A DNA stretch of 57,996 nucleotides from Candidatus Tagabacteria bacterium CG_4_10_14_0_2_um_filter_40_13 (GTDB lineage: Bacteria > Patescibacteriota > Minisyncoccia > GCA-002779875). The DNA is taken from positions 1 to 57,996 of the forward strand of contig PFNV01000040.1 in the NCBI GenBank assembly GCA_002792165.1, read 5' to 3'. Position numbers and translations under genes: made by a program. The notes beneath the pieces are model-generated. The model saw only the letters and a program-made list of their open reading frames with translations. It did not search any database and was not told the origin of the DNA. Below are positions 40,271 to 49,506 of the stretch, one piece after another; position 1 is the first letter of the stretch; every line of letters begins with the position of its first letter.

Positions 40271-41560
40271 CTAGAGATAAGAAAGCGGGTTTAGATAGCC
40301 GTTATAAGGAGAAATCGGCAATTTCATCGTTGTGCCGCAAATCTTGCTCTTTAAGGCGCCTATACTTACTGCCGGCGTGGCAAAGACGGTAAAATGTAGA
40401 TGCGGGCCCGTAGTATAGCCTGTATCGCCGCTATAACCGATAATCTGGCCTATTTGCACGGTTTCGCCCGGAGAAACTTTAATTAAAGATAAATGGGCAT
40501 ATAAAGTGCTTAGGTTATTATCATGTTTAATAAGGACCCATTTTCCGTAGGAAACGCCATTGCAATAGGCATCTGTATTGCCTGTATCGGTCACAACGCC
40601 TGTTTGAGCGCTTTTGATGGGCGTGCCTACGCTTGCCCTTAAATCTATGCCATTGTGCCCTTTTCCGCCGTAAATTTGAGGGTTTTGGGTGGCAAAAGGC
40701 GTATTGCCGAAATATTGGGTTATTATGGGGATATCAACGGGCCAAAGCAGGACGCCAGAACCGGGTTGAGGCAAAGAATTAGGGTCGATTTCAACACGAA
40801 TTTGCTGTTCAATAACGCTGATTTCGTTTTCCAAAGCCTGCTGTTTTGCCATCCTGTCGGCTAGAAGTTTTTTGTATGTCGACTCCTTGCTTTTAGTTTC
40901 TCTTAAAAGAGTATTTTTTGCGCCTTTCTGCGTTTCAACCAGCGATTTTTGATCACCTAAGCTGGAATGCAGATTTTGCAGTTTCTTTTTTTCGGCCTCT
41001 TTTTTCGCTTCTTGAGTCTGAAGATCATCTTTCAATTCTTTTAATTGTCCGAGGTTAACATTGATGCTGTTTTGAAGATTTTTCGTCCTCTCTATATCGC
41101 CGAAAAAATCGGAAAGACTGTTATTAGCCAGAAGAACTTCAACCAACGACTGCGATTCCGCTTCATTCATGCTCCGAAAAAGTTCGGCCAGTACCCTCTT
41201 GCTGTCCGCGATTTTTTCCTCTTTTGATTTTATTTCCAGATTAAACTCTTCAATCACCAAATTTGCCTGGGAAATTTTCTTTTCGGTTAATTTAATATCC
41301 GCCCGTAGCTTTTTAACGGTTGCGCTTAACTGCGCTATCTGATTATTTAAACTTTTTTTATCCTGCCCGGTTTTATCGAGTTGTTTTTGCAATTCTTCTA
41401 TTTCTTTTTGAATTGCGGCGATCTGATTATTATTATCATTAATTTTTGCCCGCAACTCATCTATACCCGCGGCAAAAACGCAAACGGGCCGAGCCGTTAA
41501 AGCGGATATAATTATCAGCGCGACCAAAAACCCTAAAATTTTTAAATTGACACCTCTCAT
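40271..41560 (-). CDS. EnvC-like murein hydrolase activator / M23 peptidase
   Basis: 429 aa. Signal peptide (about 1-30), long coiled coil (about 33-255), LytM/M23 domain with HNGIDL (metal His and Asp) and GPHLHFTVF (H-x-H). Metal ligands look complete, unlike the inactive EnvC of E. coli, so it may cut cross-links itself. It acts outside the membrane during division. The start at 41560 gives a normal signal peptide. Confidence 0.88.
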   Translation of the reverse strand: MRGVNLKILGFLVALIIISALTARPVCVFAAGIDELRAKINDNNNQIAAIQKEIEELQKQLDKTGQDKKSLNNQIAQLSATVKKLRADIKLTEKKISQANLVIEEFNLEIKSKEEKIADSKRVLAELFRSMNEAESQSLVEVLLANNSLSDFFGDIERTKNLQNSINVNLGQLKELKDDLQTQEAKKEAEKKKLQNLHSSLGDQKSLVETQKGAKNTLLRETKSKESTYKKLLADRMAKQQALENEISVIEQQIRVEIDPNSLPQPGSGVLLWPVDIPIITQYFGNTPFATQNPQIYGGKGHNGIDLRASVGTPIKSAQTGVVTDTGNTDAYCNGVSYGKWVLIKHDNNLSTLYAHLSLIKVSPGETVQIGQIIGYSGDTGYTTGPHLHFTVFATPAVSIGALKSKICGTTMKLPISPYNGYLNPLSYL

Positions 41561-41576
41561 ATCAGCTTTATTTTAT

Positions 41577-43040
41577 TTATTTGAGCAGTTCTATCGCGTC
41601 CGCTAATCGTTTCAATGTTGTTTCTTTTCCCAGAATTTCCGCTATTTCAAACGGATCCGGAGATTTGCATTGGCCGGTTAAAGCAACCCTGAAAGGCCAC
41701 AAGACATTCCCCCGCCCCATTTTTTCGGCATAAGGCCAAATAATGTCCTTTATTTTTTCTTTTACAAAATCCTTTGGTTTTATATTCTGTACTAAACTAT
41801 TTATCTTGTCAAGATATGTTTTGGTATCAGGAGATTCTTTTTCTTCCCAAAAAAGCATTGATTTCGGAAATTTCGGTTCCGAGAAAAAATAATGCGTCCT
41901 CTCCCCTATTTCGGAGAGCTTTTTCATCCTAGTTTGTTCCAAGGCCACAACTTTTTCTATATAATCATTTTTAAATTTATTTTCGGAAATATCCAAAAAT
42001 CCTTCACGCAAAATAATTTCCATGATTTCCTTTGCTGATTTCCTGCGGATATATATACCGTTTAGCCAATTCAAACGCTCGATATTAAAAATAGCGCCTC
42101 CTTTTTGTACGCGTTTCAGATCGAATTTTTTGACAAGTTCGTCCAGTGAAAAAATTTCCTGTTCCGTACCGGGATTCCAGCCGAGCAAAGCTATAAAATT
42201 GATTATCGCTTCCGGCAAATAACCTGCTTTGCGATATTCATCCACTGAAACAACATTATGCCTTTTTGAAAGTTTCGAACGATCCGGACCGAGAACAAGG
42301 GGAAGGTGCGCGTATTGGGGCTGGGAGAACCCGAAAATTTCCTGAAGCAATATTTGTTTCGGCGTATTCGAAATATGGTCTTCGCCTCTGATGACGTGGG
42401 ATATTTGCATTAAATAATCGTCAATAACAACCGCAAGATTATAAAGCGGCGTTTCTTCGTCTTTCGCAATCGCGATATCTCCCAGAAGAAAAGTATCAAA
42501 TTTTATTTTTCCGCGGATCAAATCTTCAAATTCGACTATTTTTTGAGGCGTATCCAGCCTGATTATCCCCTGCCTACCGGCAGGCAGGCCTGCTTTGCTG
42601 GCAGTACTCTTTAATTTTTTTGTTTTATATTCGCAAACATGCCTTGGAGCCTCTTTATTCGCCATTTGCCTTTGTTTTTCTTCGGTTAATTCTTCTTTTG
42701 TATGAGGACACCAAAATGCCTTTCCTTCTTCTAAAAGCTTTTGTATGTATTTTTTGTAAATTTCCAACCTTTCAGATTGCCTGTAAGGCCCTTCTGTCCA
42801 TTTAATTCCCAGCCATTCCAAACCATCTGTTATGTTTTTTTCGAATCTCTTATCCGAACGTTCTATGTCGGTGTCCTCGATGCGCAAAACAAAATCTCCC
42901 TTATTGTGCTTGGCGAAAAGATAATTAAAAAGAGCGGCGCGAGCCGTGCCAATATGCAAAGGGCCAGTCGGACTTGGCGCAATGCGAGTCCTGATACAAA
43001 TATTTTCTTTTTTTGATTGTTTTTTGGCGGATGTTTTCAT
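41577..43040 (-). CDS. gltX: Glutamyl-tRNA synthetase
   Basis: 487 aa. IAPSPTGPLHIGTARAALFN (HIGH-like), RIEDTD, RSKLSKRH (KMSKS-like). Residues about 145-158 contain KAGLPAGRQG, coded by the palindrome at 42568-42588 and absent from ordinary GltX; it lies between strands of the catalytic domain. It charges tRNA-Glu and, in organisms with GatCAB, also tRNA-Gln. Confidence 0.95.
   Translation of the reverse strand: MKTSAKKQSKKENICIRTRIAPSPTGPLHIGTARAALFNYLFAKHNKGDFVLRIEDTDIERSDKRFEKNITDGLEWLGIKWTEGPYRQSERLEIYKKYIQKLLEEGKAFWCPHTKEELTEEKQRQMANKEAPRHVCEYKTKKLKSTASKAGLPAGRQGIIRLDTPQKIVEFEDLIRGKIKFDTFLLGDIAIAKDEETPLYNLAVVIDDYLMQISHVIRGEDHISNTPKQILLQEIFGFSQPQYAHLPLVLGPDRSKLSKRHNVVSVDEYRKAGYLPEAIINFIALLGWNPGTEQEIFSLDELVKKFDLKRVQKGGAIFNIERLNWLNGIYIRRKSAKEIMEIILREGFLDISENKFKNDYIEKVVALEQTRMKKLSEIGERTHYFFSEPKFPKSMLFWEEKESPDTKTYLDKINSLVQNIKPKDFVKEKIKDIIWPYAEKMGRGNVLWPFRVALTGQCKSPDPFEIAEILGKETTLKRLADAIELLK
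42568..42588. repeat. In-frame GC-rich palindrome inside gltX
   Basis: CCTGCC, TACC, GGCAGG, then a further CAGG. On the coding strand it encodes GLPAGRQG. Similar LPAGRQ segments are, to my knowledge, frequent in predicted CPR proteins. Confidence 0.7.
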
Positions 43041-43041
43041 T

Positions 43042-44172
43042 CTATGATGAATGTTCCAAAGCCAGGCTTAAAAGTTCACGGGCGATTTTACGGGCAGCTT
43101 TTGGCTGAGCGAAATTCTTAGCTGCTTCTTTCATTGATTCCCTTCTTTTTTTGTCTTCCAGTAATCTTTTGATTTCGGACAATAAAATATTGGGCGTTAG
43201 ATTGCTTTCTTCAATCACTTCCGCCGCGCCTGCCCTCGCATAACTATAGGCATTTTCTCTCTGATGATCCTGCGCTGAATTTGTGATAGGGATAATGATG
43301 CTCGGAATGCCCCAGGCGGCAATTTCAAAAATGGAACTCGCTCCGGCTCGGGAAACAATCACGCTGGCAACGCTGGAAACATTGCGTAACATATTTTCGT
43401 CAAGATAATTTAAAACATGATAGCGAAATTTAAAAGAAGATTTTTCGAGAGCGACGGATAACCGACCATTGACTTCTTCAATATTATTTTTACCGCATTG
43501 ATGAATGACATTGGCGAATTTTACAATTTCAGGAGCTATATCAATAATATTATCATTAATATTTTTTGAGCCCTGGGAACCGCCATAAATAAATATAACC
43601 GGTATATCTTTTTCAAGCTGAAAAATTTCTTTCGCTTCTTCTTGCGTTGATCCTAACACTCCTCGTCTTATGGGATTTCCTGTAAGCGCTGTTTTTGCGG
43701 CTGGGAAATATTTTACGCTTTCCGGAAAAGAAATCGCGATTCTTTTGGCAAATTTGGCGGCCCATTGGTTGACACGCCCGGGCACCACATCCGATTCGTG
43801 TATTATAACGGGAATCCCCAAAATACGGGCCGCAAACATGGCAGGAAAACTTGCGTAGCCGCCTTTACCGAAAACAACATCGGGAAAATCATGATACATA
43901 ATCCAAAATGCCCGCCAAAGACCGCCTATTGTTTTAAAAATATCCGTTACATTAAGCAACGAAAAATAACGACGCATTTTACCGGTTCCAACTTTTATGA
44001 AACGCACATCTTGTTTTATTAAAAGGTCGTTATCATAAGGGGAATCAGACATAAAGATAAATTCAATTCCTACCAGCCTTTCTTCTTCTATTAAGACGCG
44101 CAAGGCTTCGATGATAGAAATTATGGGCGCGAAATGGCCGCCCGTTCCTCCTCCTGTAAATAAAATCTTCAT
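43042..44172 (-). CDS. murG: UDP-GlcNAc:lipid-I transferase MurG
   Basis: 376 aa, GT-B fold. FTGGGTGGHFAP (residues 5-16), GKGGYASFPA, GGSQGSKNIN and SRAGASSIFEIAAWGIPSI match MurG donor and acceptor loops. It makes lipid II at the inner membrane face. It follows ftsW by 11 nt. Confidence 0.95.
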   Translation of the reverse strand: MKILFTGGGTGGHFAPIISIIEALRVLIEEERLVGIEFIFMSDSPYDNDLLIKQDVRFIKVGTGKMRRYFSLLNVTDIFKTIGGLWRAFWIMYHDFPDVVFGKGGYASFPAMFAARILGIPVIIHESDVVPGRVNQWAAKFAKRIAISFPESVKYFPAAKTALTGNPIRRGVLGSTQEEAKEIFQLEKDIPVIFIYGGSQGSKNINDNIIDIAPEIVKFANVIHQCGKNNIEEVNGRLSVALEKSSFKFRYHVLNYLDENMLRNVSSVASVIVSRAGASSIFEIAAWGIPSIIIPITNSAQDHQRENAYSYARAGAAEVIEESNLTPNILLSEIKRLLEDKKRRESMKEAAKNFAQPKAARKIARELLSLALEHSS

Positions 44173-44183
44173 ATTTATTTAAA

Positions 44184-45296
44184 TTATTTGATTTGCTGGT
44201 ATTTTGATATATTTAATAATACTCCCACTTCCGCCAAAGTTAGAGCAAGCGCAGAACCGCCTTGGCTGATAAAAAGAAGCGGTAAGCCCGTAAGCGGAAA
44301 AACACCGGTCATAGCAGCCATATTCATAAACGATTGAGATATAATCAGTATAGCAATTCCCGAGCCTAAAAGTCTACCAAAATTATCAGGCGCCCTGGAA
44401 GCTACAAGCAGCCCTCTGTATAAAAACAGCAAAAATAGACCGATAAGCCCCGATGTTCCCAAAAAACCGAATTCTTCGCCTATAACCGCAAAGATTGAAT
44501 CTCCCGTCGGTTCGGGCAGATAATTAAATTTTTGGATGCTCATTCCGAAACCTTTTCCGAAAAGTCCGCCCGAACCGAAAGCGATAAGGGATTGATTCAG
44601 CTGATAACTGATGCCTTGAGGATCATGCTCCGGATTTAAAAAAACAGTGATACGGTTTTTAAGATATGAGTTTGGATATAATAAAACAACGGCAACCAAT
44701 AATATCGCCCCTATGAAAGCTATAGCCGCAATTTGTTTGAATCTTCCGCCGGCAATATAAAAGAGAGAAAGCGAAGTAAAAGCTATTACTAAAAGCGTGC
44801 TAATATTCGGTTCCATAACCAAAAGGACGCCGACAAAAGCAATCATTATCAGAAACGGAAAAAGTCCGAATTTAAAAGAGGAAACTTCTTCTTTGCGGGA
44901 AGCCAGCCACGCCGAAAAATAAATGAGAAATCCGAATTTTAAAAATTCCGAAGGCTGTAAAGTTAAAATTCCCAAGCTGATCCAGCGCCTCGCTCCTCCG
45001 TGCTCAATACCGATAGGAAAGAATACCAGAATGGTCAAGAAAAAAGTAAGCAAAAAAAGAGGAAGGGAAATTTTTTTCCAGAACTGATACGGAATACGGC
45101 TGGCAATAAAAAGAAGCGTTCCCCCGCCGACTAATCCAATAATAATTTGGCGCAGAAGAGCGTTCCAAAAAGTTTCGGCTTTTTGCGCAGTCGGTCCCAA
45201 AAATGCCGAAGCAAGCATAAAAAAACCGAATAAAACCAAAATACCCGCAATTACCAGAAGAACTCTGTCAAAATGACCCTTCATAAATATTTGCAA
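44184..45296 (-). CDS. ftsW: SEDS glycosyltransferase FtsW/RodA
   Basis: 370 aa, about 10 membrane helices. GGARRWISLGILTLQPSEF and the C-terminal GLPLLFISQGGSALALTLAEVGVLLN are SEDS marks; IGEEFGFLG carries the conserved acidic site. It polymerises glycan from lipid II. Position next to murG and mraY suggests FtsW; as the window has only one SEDS gene and two class B PBPs, it might serve both or RodA may lie elsewhere. Confidence 0.88.
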   Translation of the reverse strand: MQIFMKGHFDRVLLVIAGILVLFGFFMLASAFLGPTAQKAETFWNALLRQIIIGLVGGGTLLFIASRIPYQFWKKISLPLFLLTFFLTILVFFPIGIEHGGARRWISLGILTLQPSEFLKFGFLIYFSAWLASRKEEVSSFKFGLFPFLIMIAFVGVLLVMEPNISTLLVIAFTSLSLFYIAGGRFKQIAAIAFIGAILLVAVVLLYPNSYLKNRITVFLNPEHDPQGISYQLNQSLIAFGSGGLFGKGFGMSIQKFNYLPEPTGDSIFAVIGEEFGFLGTSGLIGLFLLFLYRGLLVASRAPDNFGRLLGSGIAILIISQSFMNMAAMTGVFPLTGLPLLFISQGGSALALTLAEVGVLLNISKYQQIK

Positions 45297-45328
45297 AATA
45301 CGGTATTTAACGCCGCATTATAATTGCG

Positions 45329-46909
45329 CTAAACATGATGGCGCAGCGCGCGCCCATACCCCGCACCCGTCAAAGAATTTTCTTTTAACGCGATGTTTCC
45401 ATTTACTAAAACATAATCTATTCCCGTCGAAAATTGGTAAGGGTCGACGTAATTTGCTTTGTCGGCGATATTTTTCGGGTCAAAAATTACGATATCCGCA
45501 TAAGCGCCGGGCGCAATAATGCCGCGGTCGGAAAGACCCGTAATTTTAGCCGGCAAACCGGTCATTTTATAAATAGCTTCTTCCCATTTCAAAATCTCTT
45601 TATTTCTAACGAGCGTGGAAAAAACGCGGGGAAATGCGCCAAAAGAACGAGGATGCGGTAAATCTATTTTTGAACGATAATTTATGTCATATCCTACCCC
45701 ATCCGAAGAAACCATGCTGTATTTTTTTCCCGCTAAAAGCTCGATATTATCTTCGGAAATTGCTTCATTGAAAATAGAAACCTGAAGCTTGTTTACTTGC
45801 AACAAATTCAAAATAATTTCTTCGGGCGAAAGTTCCGCCCGCTTGCTTAATTCCGCAATGCTTTTGCCCATTCCGTCCAAATCGCGAAGCGTCGAAGCGA
45901 TAGTAATTTTATCGTAATGCAAAGTGAGTTCTTTGAGCGAATCCAAAAGATATTGTCGTTCCTTTCCGGTAATAAAATCCAAGATACGTTTTTTCCCCGA
46001 TTCCCTCGCCCACTTAGGCAAAAGAGAATATAAATTTGAACCCGTCCTATTATAAGGGAAGAAATCGCAGGTAAATTCCATTTTTTGTCTTTGGGCTTCC
46101 TCTATCATTTCCAGCGCTTGAGGAAATTGTTCCCATGCCATTTTTCCGATCGCCTTAAAATGAGCAATATGGGAATGAACGTCGGAAGCTCTGGTAAGAG
46201 TTATCAATCGGGCAATCGCAGGAAGAATATTTTTCCCTTCGTCTTCCAAATGATGACTGACGAGTACGTTAAAATGTTTTGCGACTTTCATGATTTCGAT
46301 AATTTCTTCATTGGTTGCCGAATTTTCGTGGGCCGTTCCCAGATTTGTTGAAATACCAAAAGCGCCATCTTGGATAGCGCTTTCCGCCAAAAACCGCAGT
46401 TGAGATATTTCATTCGGCTGGGCAGACCTGGTTTGATCGCCCAAAACACCGCGGCGGAGCGTGCCATAGCCTACAAAAGTACCGAAATTTACGCCAATTT
46501 TATGCTGGTCCAACTCGGAGAGAAATTCGGCCATACTTTGCCAATTAATATTGATTTTCGATATATCCACCCATTTTTGTATCGCTTCTATATTTTCCGC
46601 CTTCACTAAAGGAGCGAGAGAAGAACCTCCGTGTCCGCCAAAAATAGTCGTAACTCCCTGACGGATAAAACTCTCCTGTGCCAATTGAGAGAAAAGAGTC
46701 CAATGCGTATCGGAATGCGTCGTAAGGTCAACAAAACCAGGTGCGACAAATCTGTTTGCGGCGTCAATGATAATCGGAGCAGTATCATTTTTAAAATTAT
46801 CTATCTTTTTTATTTTGTCTTCGATAATGCCAATATCCGCTCGCTTTGGAGAACCGCCGGTTCCATCAAAAATAATTCCGTTTTTTATAATAGTCGAATA
46901 AGAAGCCAT
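45329..46909 (-). CDS. D-aminoacylase-like amidohydrolase with changed metal ligands
   Basis: 526 aa. ITNGIIFDGTGG-like start, FVAPGFVDLTTHSD, GVTTIFGGHGGSSLAP, SHIAHFKAIGK and MVSSDGVGYD identify the N-acyl-D-amino-acid deacylase group. In characterised enzymes the first site reads HTH and the next GNCG; here these are TTH (63-65) and GHGG (92-95), so one His and the metal Cys are replaced. Chemistry may be altered. It sits inside the cell-wall cluster between mraY and ftsW, so a peptidoglycan-derived substrate is plausible. Confidence 0.75.
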   Translation of the reverse strand: MASYSTIIKNGIIFDGTGGSPKRADIGIIEDKIKKIDNFKNDTAPIIIDAANRFVAPGFVDLTTHSDTHWTLFSQLAQESFIRQGVTTIFGGHGGSSLAPLVKAENIEAIQKWVDISKININWQSMAEFLSELDQHKIGVNFGTFVGYGTLRRGVLGDQTRSAQPNEISQLRFLAESAIQDGAFGISTNLGTAHENSATNEEIIEIMKVAKHFNVLVSHHLEDEGKNILPAIARLITLTRASDVHSHIAHFKAIGKMAWEQFPQALEMIEEAQRQKMEFTCDFFPYNRTGSNLYSLLPKWARESGKKRILDFITGKERQYLLDSLKELTLHYDKITIASTLRDLDGMGKSIAELSKRAELSPEEIILNLLQVNKLQVSIFNEAISEDNIELLAGKKYSMVSSDGVGYDINYRSKIDLPHPRSFGAFPRVFSTLVRNKEILKWEEAIYKMTGLPAKITGLSDRGIIAPGAYADIVIFDPKNIADKANYVDPYQFSTGIDYVLVNGNIALKENSLTGAGYGRALRHHV

Positions 46910-46913
46910 ATTG

Positions 46914-47969
46914 TTATTTTCCTAGTAATGCTATCACCATGCCTATTATAGCAAAAATAACCGAGATAACCCAAAAACGCATGGTAACCTTGTATGCGGG
47001 CCATCCTTTAGCCTCAAAATGGTGATGAATCGGTGAAACCAAAAAGATTTTCCGCCGCAAAAATTTTTTTGAAAGCAATTGAATGATTATTGAAAAAGAT
47101 GTAATAACAAGCGGAAAAGCAATAATAGGTAAAATGAGAACTGTATTAGTAAGAAACGCGACGACGGTAAGAGTAGTGGTAAGGCCGAACATGCCCGTTT
47201 CTCCCATATAAAATCTTGCGGGAGGAATATTAAACCAGAGAAATGCCAAAATAGTTCCCGCTATTGCGGCGCAAAAGGTCGCTATATCTATCTGGTTTTG
47301 GGAAAAAGCTATGCCGCTGTAAGCGGAAAAAATTGCGGCCATTACTCCTCCGGCAAGGCCGTCCAAGCCATCAATGGCGCTTCCGGAAAAAGTCGCGAGC
47401 ATCGTTAGAATAAAAAACGGGATAAATAAAAGACCAAGATGGAAATCGCCGAGAAAAGGGATAAAGATATCGGTTTTTTCCAATTTAAAATAAAACCAGA
47501 GAGCGCCGACGGACGCGATAAGAATAATGAGTAAAAGTCGCCGGGAAAAACGGACGCCGCCGGCCACATACTTCCCTTTTCCGAAAACTTGAAAAATATC
47601 ATCCGCCAAACCAACCAGCGACGCGGCAATAAGCGTAAAAAGAGGAAGCCATGTTTGCGAACGGCTCAAAAAATTAAGTTTTTTGAAAAGCGGAGTTGGA
47701 AAAAATATGCTTAAAAACCACAAAATAAAAATCAGGCATAAAGGAATAATCCAAATCAAAATACCGCCCATGCGTGGAACTTTTGTCTCGCGTTCTCTAT
47801 GTAATGATGCGAATATCGGCGTGGCCGAGCCATCGGGCGCAACGGTTCTTACATCTTTTCTCCAAACTTTGTATTTATATAAAAAATGGGTCAAAAGAGG
47901 CGTAAGTAAAATACCGATAAAAAATGAAATAACCGCTAAACCGAATATTTTTAAAACATTTAATACCAT
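46914..47969 (-). CDS. mraY: Phospho-N-acetylmuramoyl-pentapeptide transferase
   Basis: 351 aa, about 10 helices. LVGLADDIFQ (DD motif), GLDGLAGG, NIPPARFYMGETGMFGL, and SPIHHHFEAKG carry the catalytic Asp/His residues. It makes lipid I. It is usually beside murF; here it is 20 kb away, in a second wall cluster. Confidence 0.93.
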   Translation of the reverse strand: MVLNVLKIFGLAVISFFIGILLTPLLTHFLYKYKVWRKDVRTVAPDGSATPIFASLHRERETKVPRMGGILIWIIPLCLIFILWFLSIFFPTPLFKKLNFLSRSQTWLPLFTLIAASLVGLADDIFQVFGKGKYVAGGVRFSRRLLLIILIASVGALWFYFKLEKTDIFIPFLGDFHLGLLFIPFFILTMLATFSGSAIDGLDGLAGGVMAAIFSAYSGIAFSQNQIDIATFCAAIAGTILAFLWFNIPPARFYMGETGMFGLTTTLTVVAFLTNTVLILPIIAFPLVITSFSIIIQLLSKKFLRRKIFLVSPIHHHFEAKGWPAYKVTMRFWVISVIFAIIGMVIALLGK

Positions 47970-47972
47970 AAA

Positions 47973-48914
47973 TTAATTTTCCGTTTCGGCTACGGCCGCA
48001 TTAAAAAGATTTTTAATATCGTTAAATCTTCCATCAATAGTGGAACCTAAAACTACAATCACAAAAGGACGATTGAAACCGTTATCCACTACAACCGCAA
48101 GATTACTGCCGGCCAAATCGCTAAAACCGGTTTTTCCGGCAATAAAACCGGGTAAATCTTCTATAACCCGGTTGGTATTTTGAAATTCCCAACCGTGAAG
48201 ATTGATTGATTCTAGCCGAGTAGCCTCCATTAAAGAAGAATCTTTTTTCGCGATATATAAAAGTAATTTGGCGATATCTTTAGCCGAACCATAGGCACCG
48301 GAGGTATTTTTCGATAAATCAAGTCCTGTTGCATTCAAAAAATAAGTTTGAGTCAAACCGATTTCTTTCGCTTTCCGGCTCATTAAAGAAACAAAATCTC
48401 CATTAAAATTATTGTCAAACTCCTCAGCAAAAGCAAAAGCGGCATCATTTGAAGAAGATATAAGCATCGCGTCTATTAATTCAGAAATAATCCATTGTTC
48501 CCCTACTTTAAATCCCGCATCGCCTTCTTGTAAAACTGCTTCTTTTGATATCGTTATAAGAAGATAAGGAGGCAAATTTTCTTTTGCGATAAGCGCAGTC
48601 ATGATTTTAGCAAGGCTCGCAAGCGGCAATTGCATTTCGGAATTTAATTCAAAAACGCTTTGATTATTTGAGGCGTCAAAAACATAGGCGGCTTTGGCTT
48701 CCAATCGTATATTTTCAAAAGGAGAGATTTTCGGGATTTGCGCTTCTTGTTTCTGAGTAAAGGGATTTTTTACTTCAAACTCGAGGGCCGTCAGTTTTTG
48801 CCTTCCGGGAAACAGATTGCGGTTTTGAAGAGGGTGGAAATAGAAAAAAACCCAGCCAAGAAAGCCAAAAAAAATGACAATCAAGAAATATTGAATGCTA
48901 TTTTGCCATTTCAT
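47973..48914 (-). CDS. D-alanyl-D-alanine carboxypeptidase (S11 family)
   Basis: 313 aa. Membrane anchor (about 8-26), LPLASLAKIMTAL (SxxK), SSNDAAFAFA (SxN), IAGKTGFSD (KTG). The active site is complete; the C-terminal domain of DacA is missing. It trims terminal D-Ala from stem peptides. It lies upstream of mraY with 3 nt between. Confidence 0.88.
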   Translation of the reverse strand: MKWQNSIQYFLIVIFFGFLGWVFFYFHPLQNRNLFPGRQKLTALEFEVKNPFTQKQEAQIPKISPFENIRLEAKAAYVFDASNNQSVFELNSEMQLPLASLAKIMTALIAKENLPPYLLITISKEAVLQEGDAGFKVGEQWIISELIDAMLISSSNDAAFAFAEEFDNNFNGDFVSLMSRKAKEIGLTQTYFLNATGLDLSKNTSGAYGSAKDIAKLLLYIAKKDSSLMEATRLESINLHGWEFQNTNRVIEDLPGFIAGKTGFSDLAGSNLAVVVDNGFNRPFVIVVLGSTIDGRFNDIKNLFNAAVAETEN

Positions 48915-49503
48915 TTTTTATTTCTTCTTTTATTTCTTGAACGGCCGCCGGCTGTATTTCTGAACCGGTTTCTTCTTCCGAATTTTCTATAAATTGTTCG
49001 ACTATTTTGCTGAAATTTTCATATTCAGGCAATTTTTTGACATCCGTGACGCCTAAAAATTGCAGAAAACGGAAAGAAGGGCTGTATAAATAACTGCGGC
49101 CGTCTTTTGGATTTGTTTTCCGTTCCACTAGACCTCTTACCAAAAGATTGCGGAGAGAAAAACTGGAATTGACGCCGCGGATGTAGTCGATATCGGCTCG
49201 GCTTATCGGACTGCGATAAATTACTGTCGCTAAAATTTCAAGTCCGGCTCTTCCTATGTCTTTGTTGAATTCTTCTTTACTGATATCTTCGCAGATTTTG
49301 GTTGCTTCGGGAGCAGTGGAAAGCATCGCTTCATTGCCTTTTTTAATCAATTTTATTCCGCGATGCTCCAAATTTTTGTCCAAAACTTCAAAGGCTTCGT
49401 TTATTTGTTTTTCCGACTTATTCAAAATTTCCGCCAACCGTTTTATTTTTATCGGCTCCCCTTCCAAAAAAAGGATTGCTTCAATATAAGAACTTAATTC
49501 CAT
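48898..49503 (-). CDS. scpB: Segregation and condensation protein ScpB
   Basis: 201 aa, two winged helices. ELSSYIEAILFLEGEPI, LEILATVIYRSPISRADIDYIRGVNSSFSLRNLLVRGLVE are typical ScpB. It bridges ScpA-Smc. An acidic C-terminus overlaps the carboxypeptidase start. Confidence 0.93.
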   Translation of the reverse strand: MELSSYIEAILFLEGEPIKIKRLAEILNKSEKQINEAFEVLDKNLEHRGIKLIKKGNEAMLSTAPEATKICEDISKEEFNKDIGRAGLEILATVIYRSPISRADIDYIRGVNSSFSLRNLLVRGLVERKTNPKDGRSYLYSPSFRFLQFLGVTDVKKLPEYENFSKIVEQFIENSEEETGSEIQPAAVQEIKEEIKNEMAK

Positions 49504-49506
49504 AAA

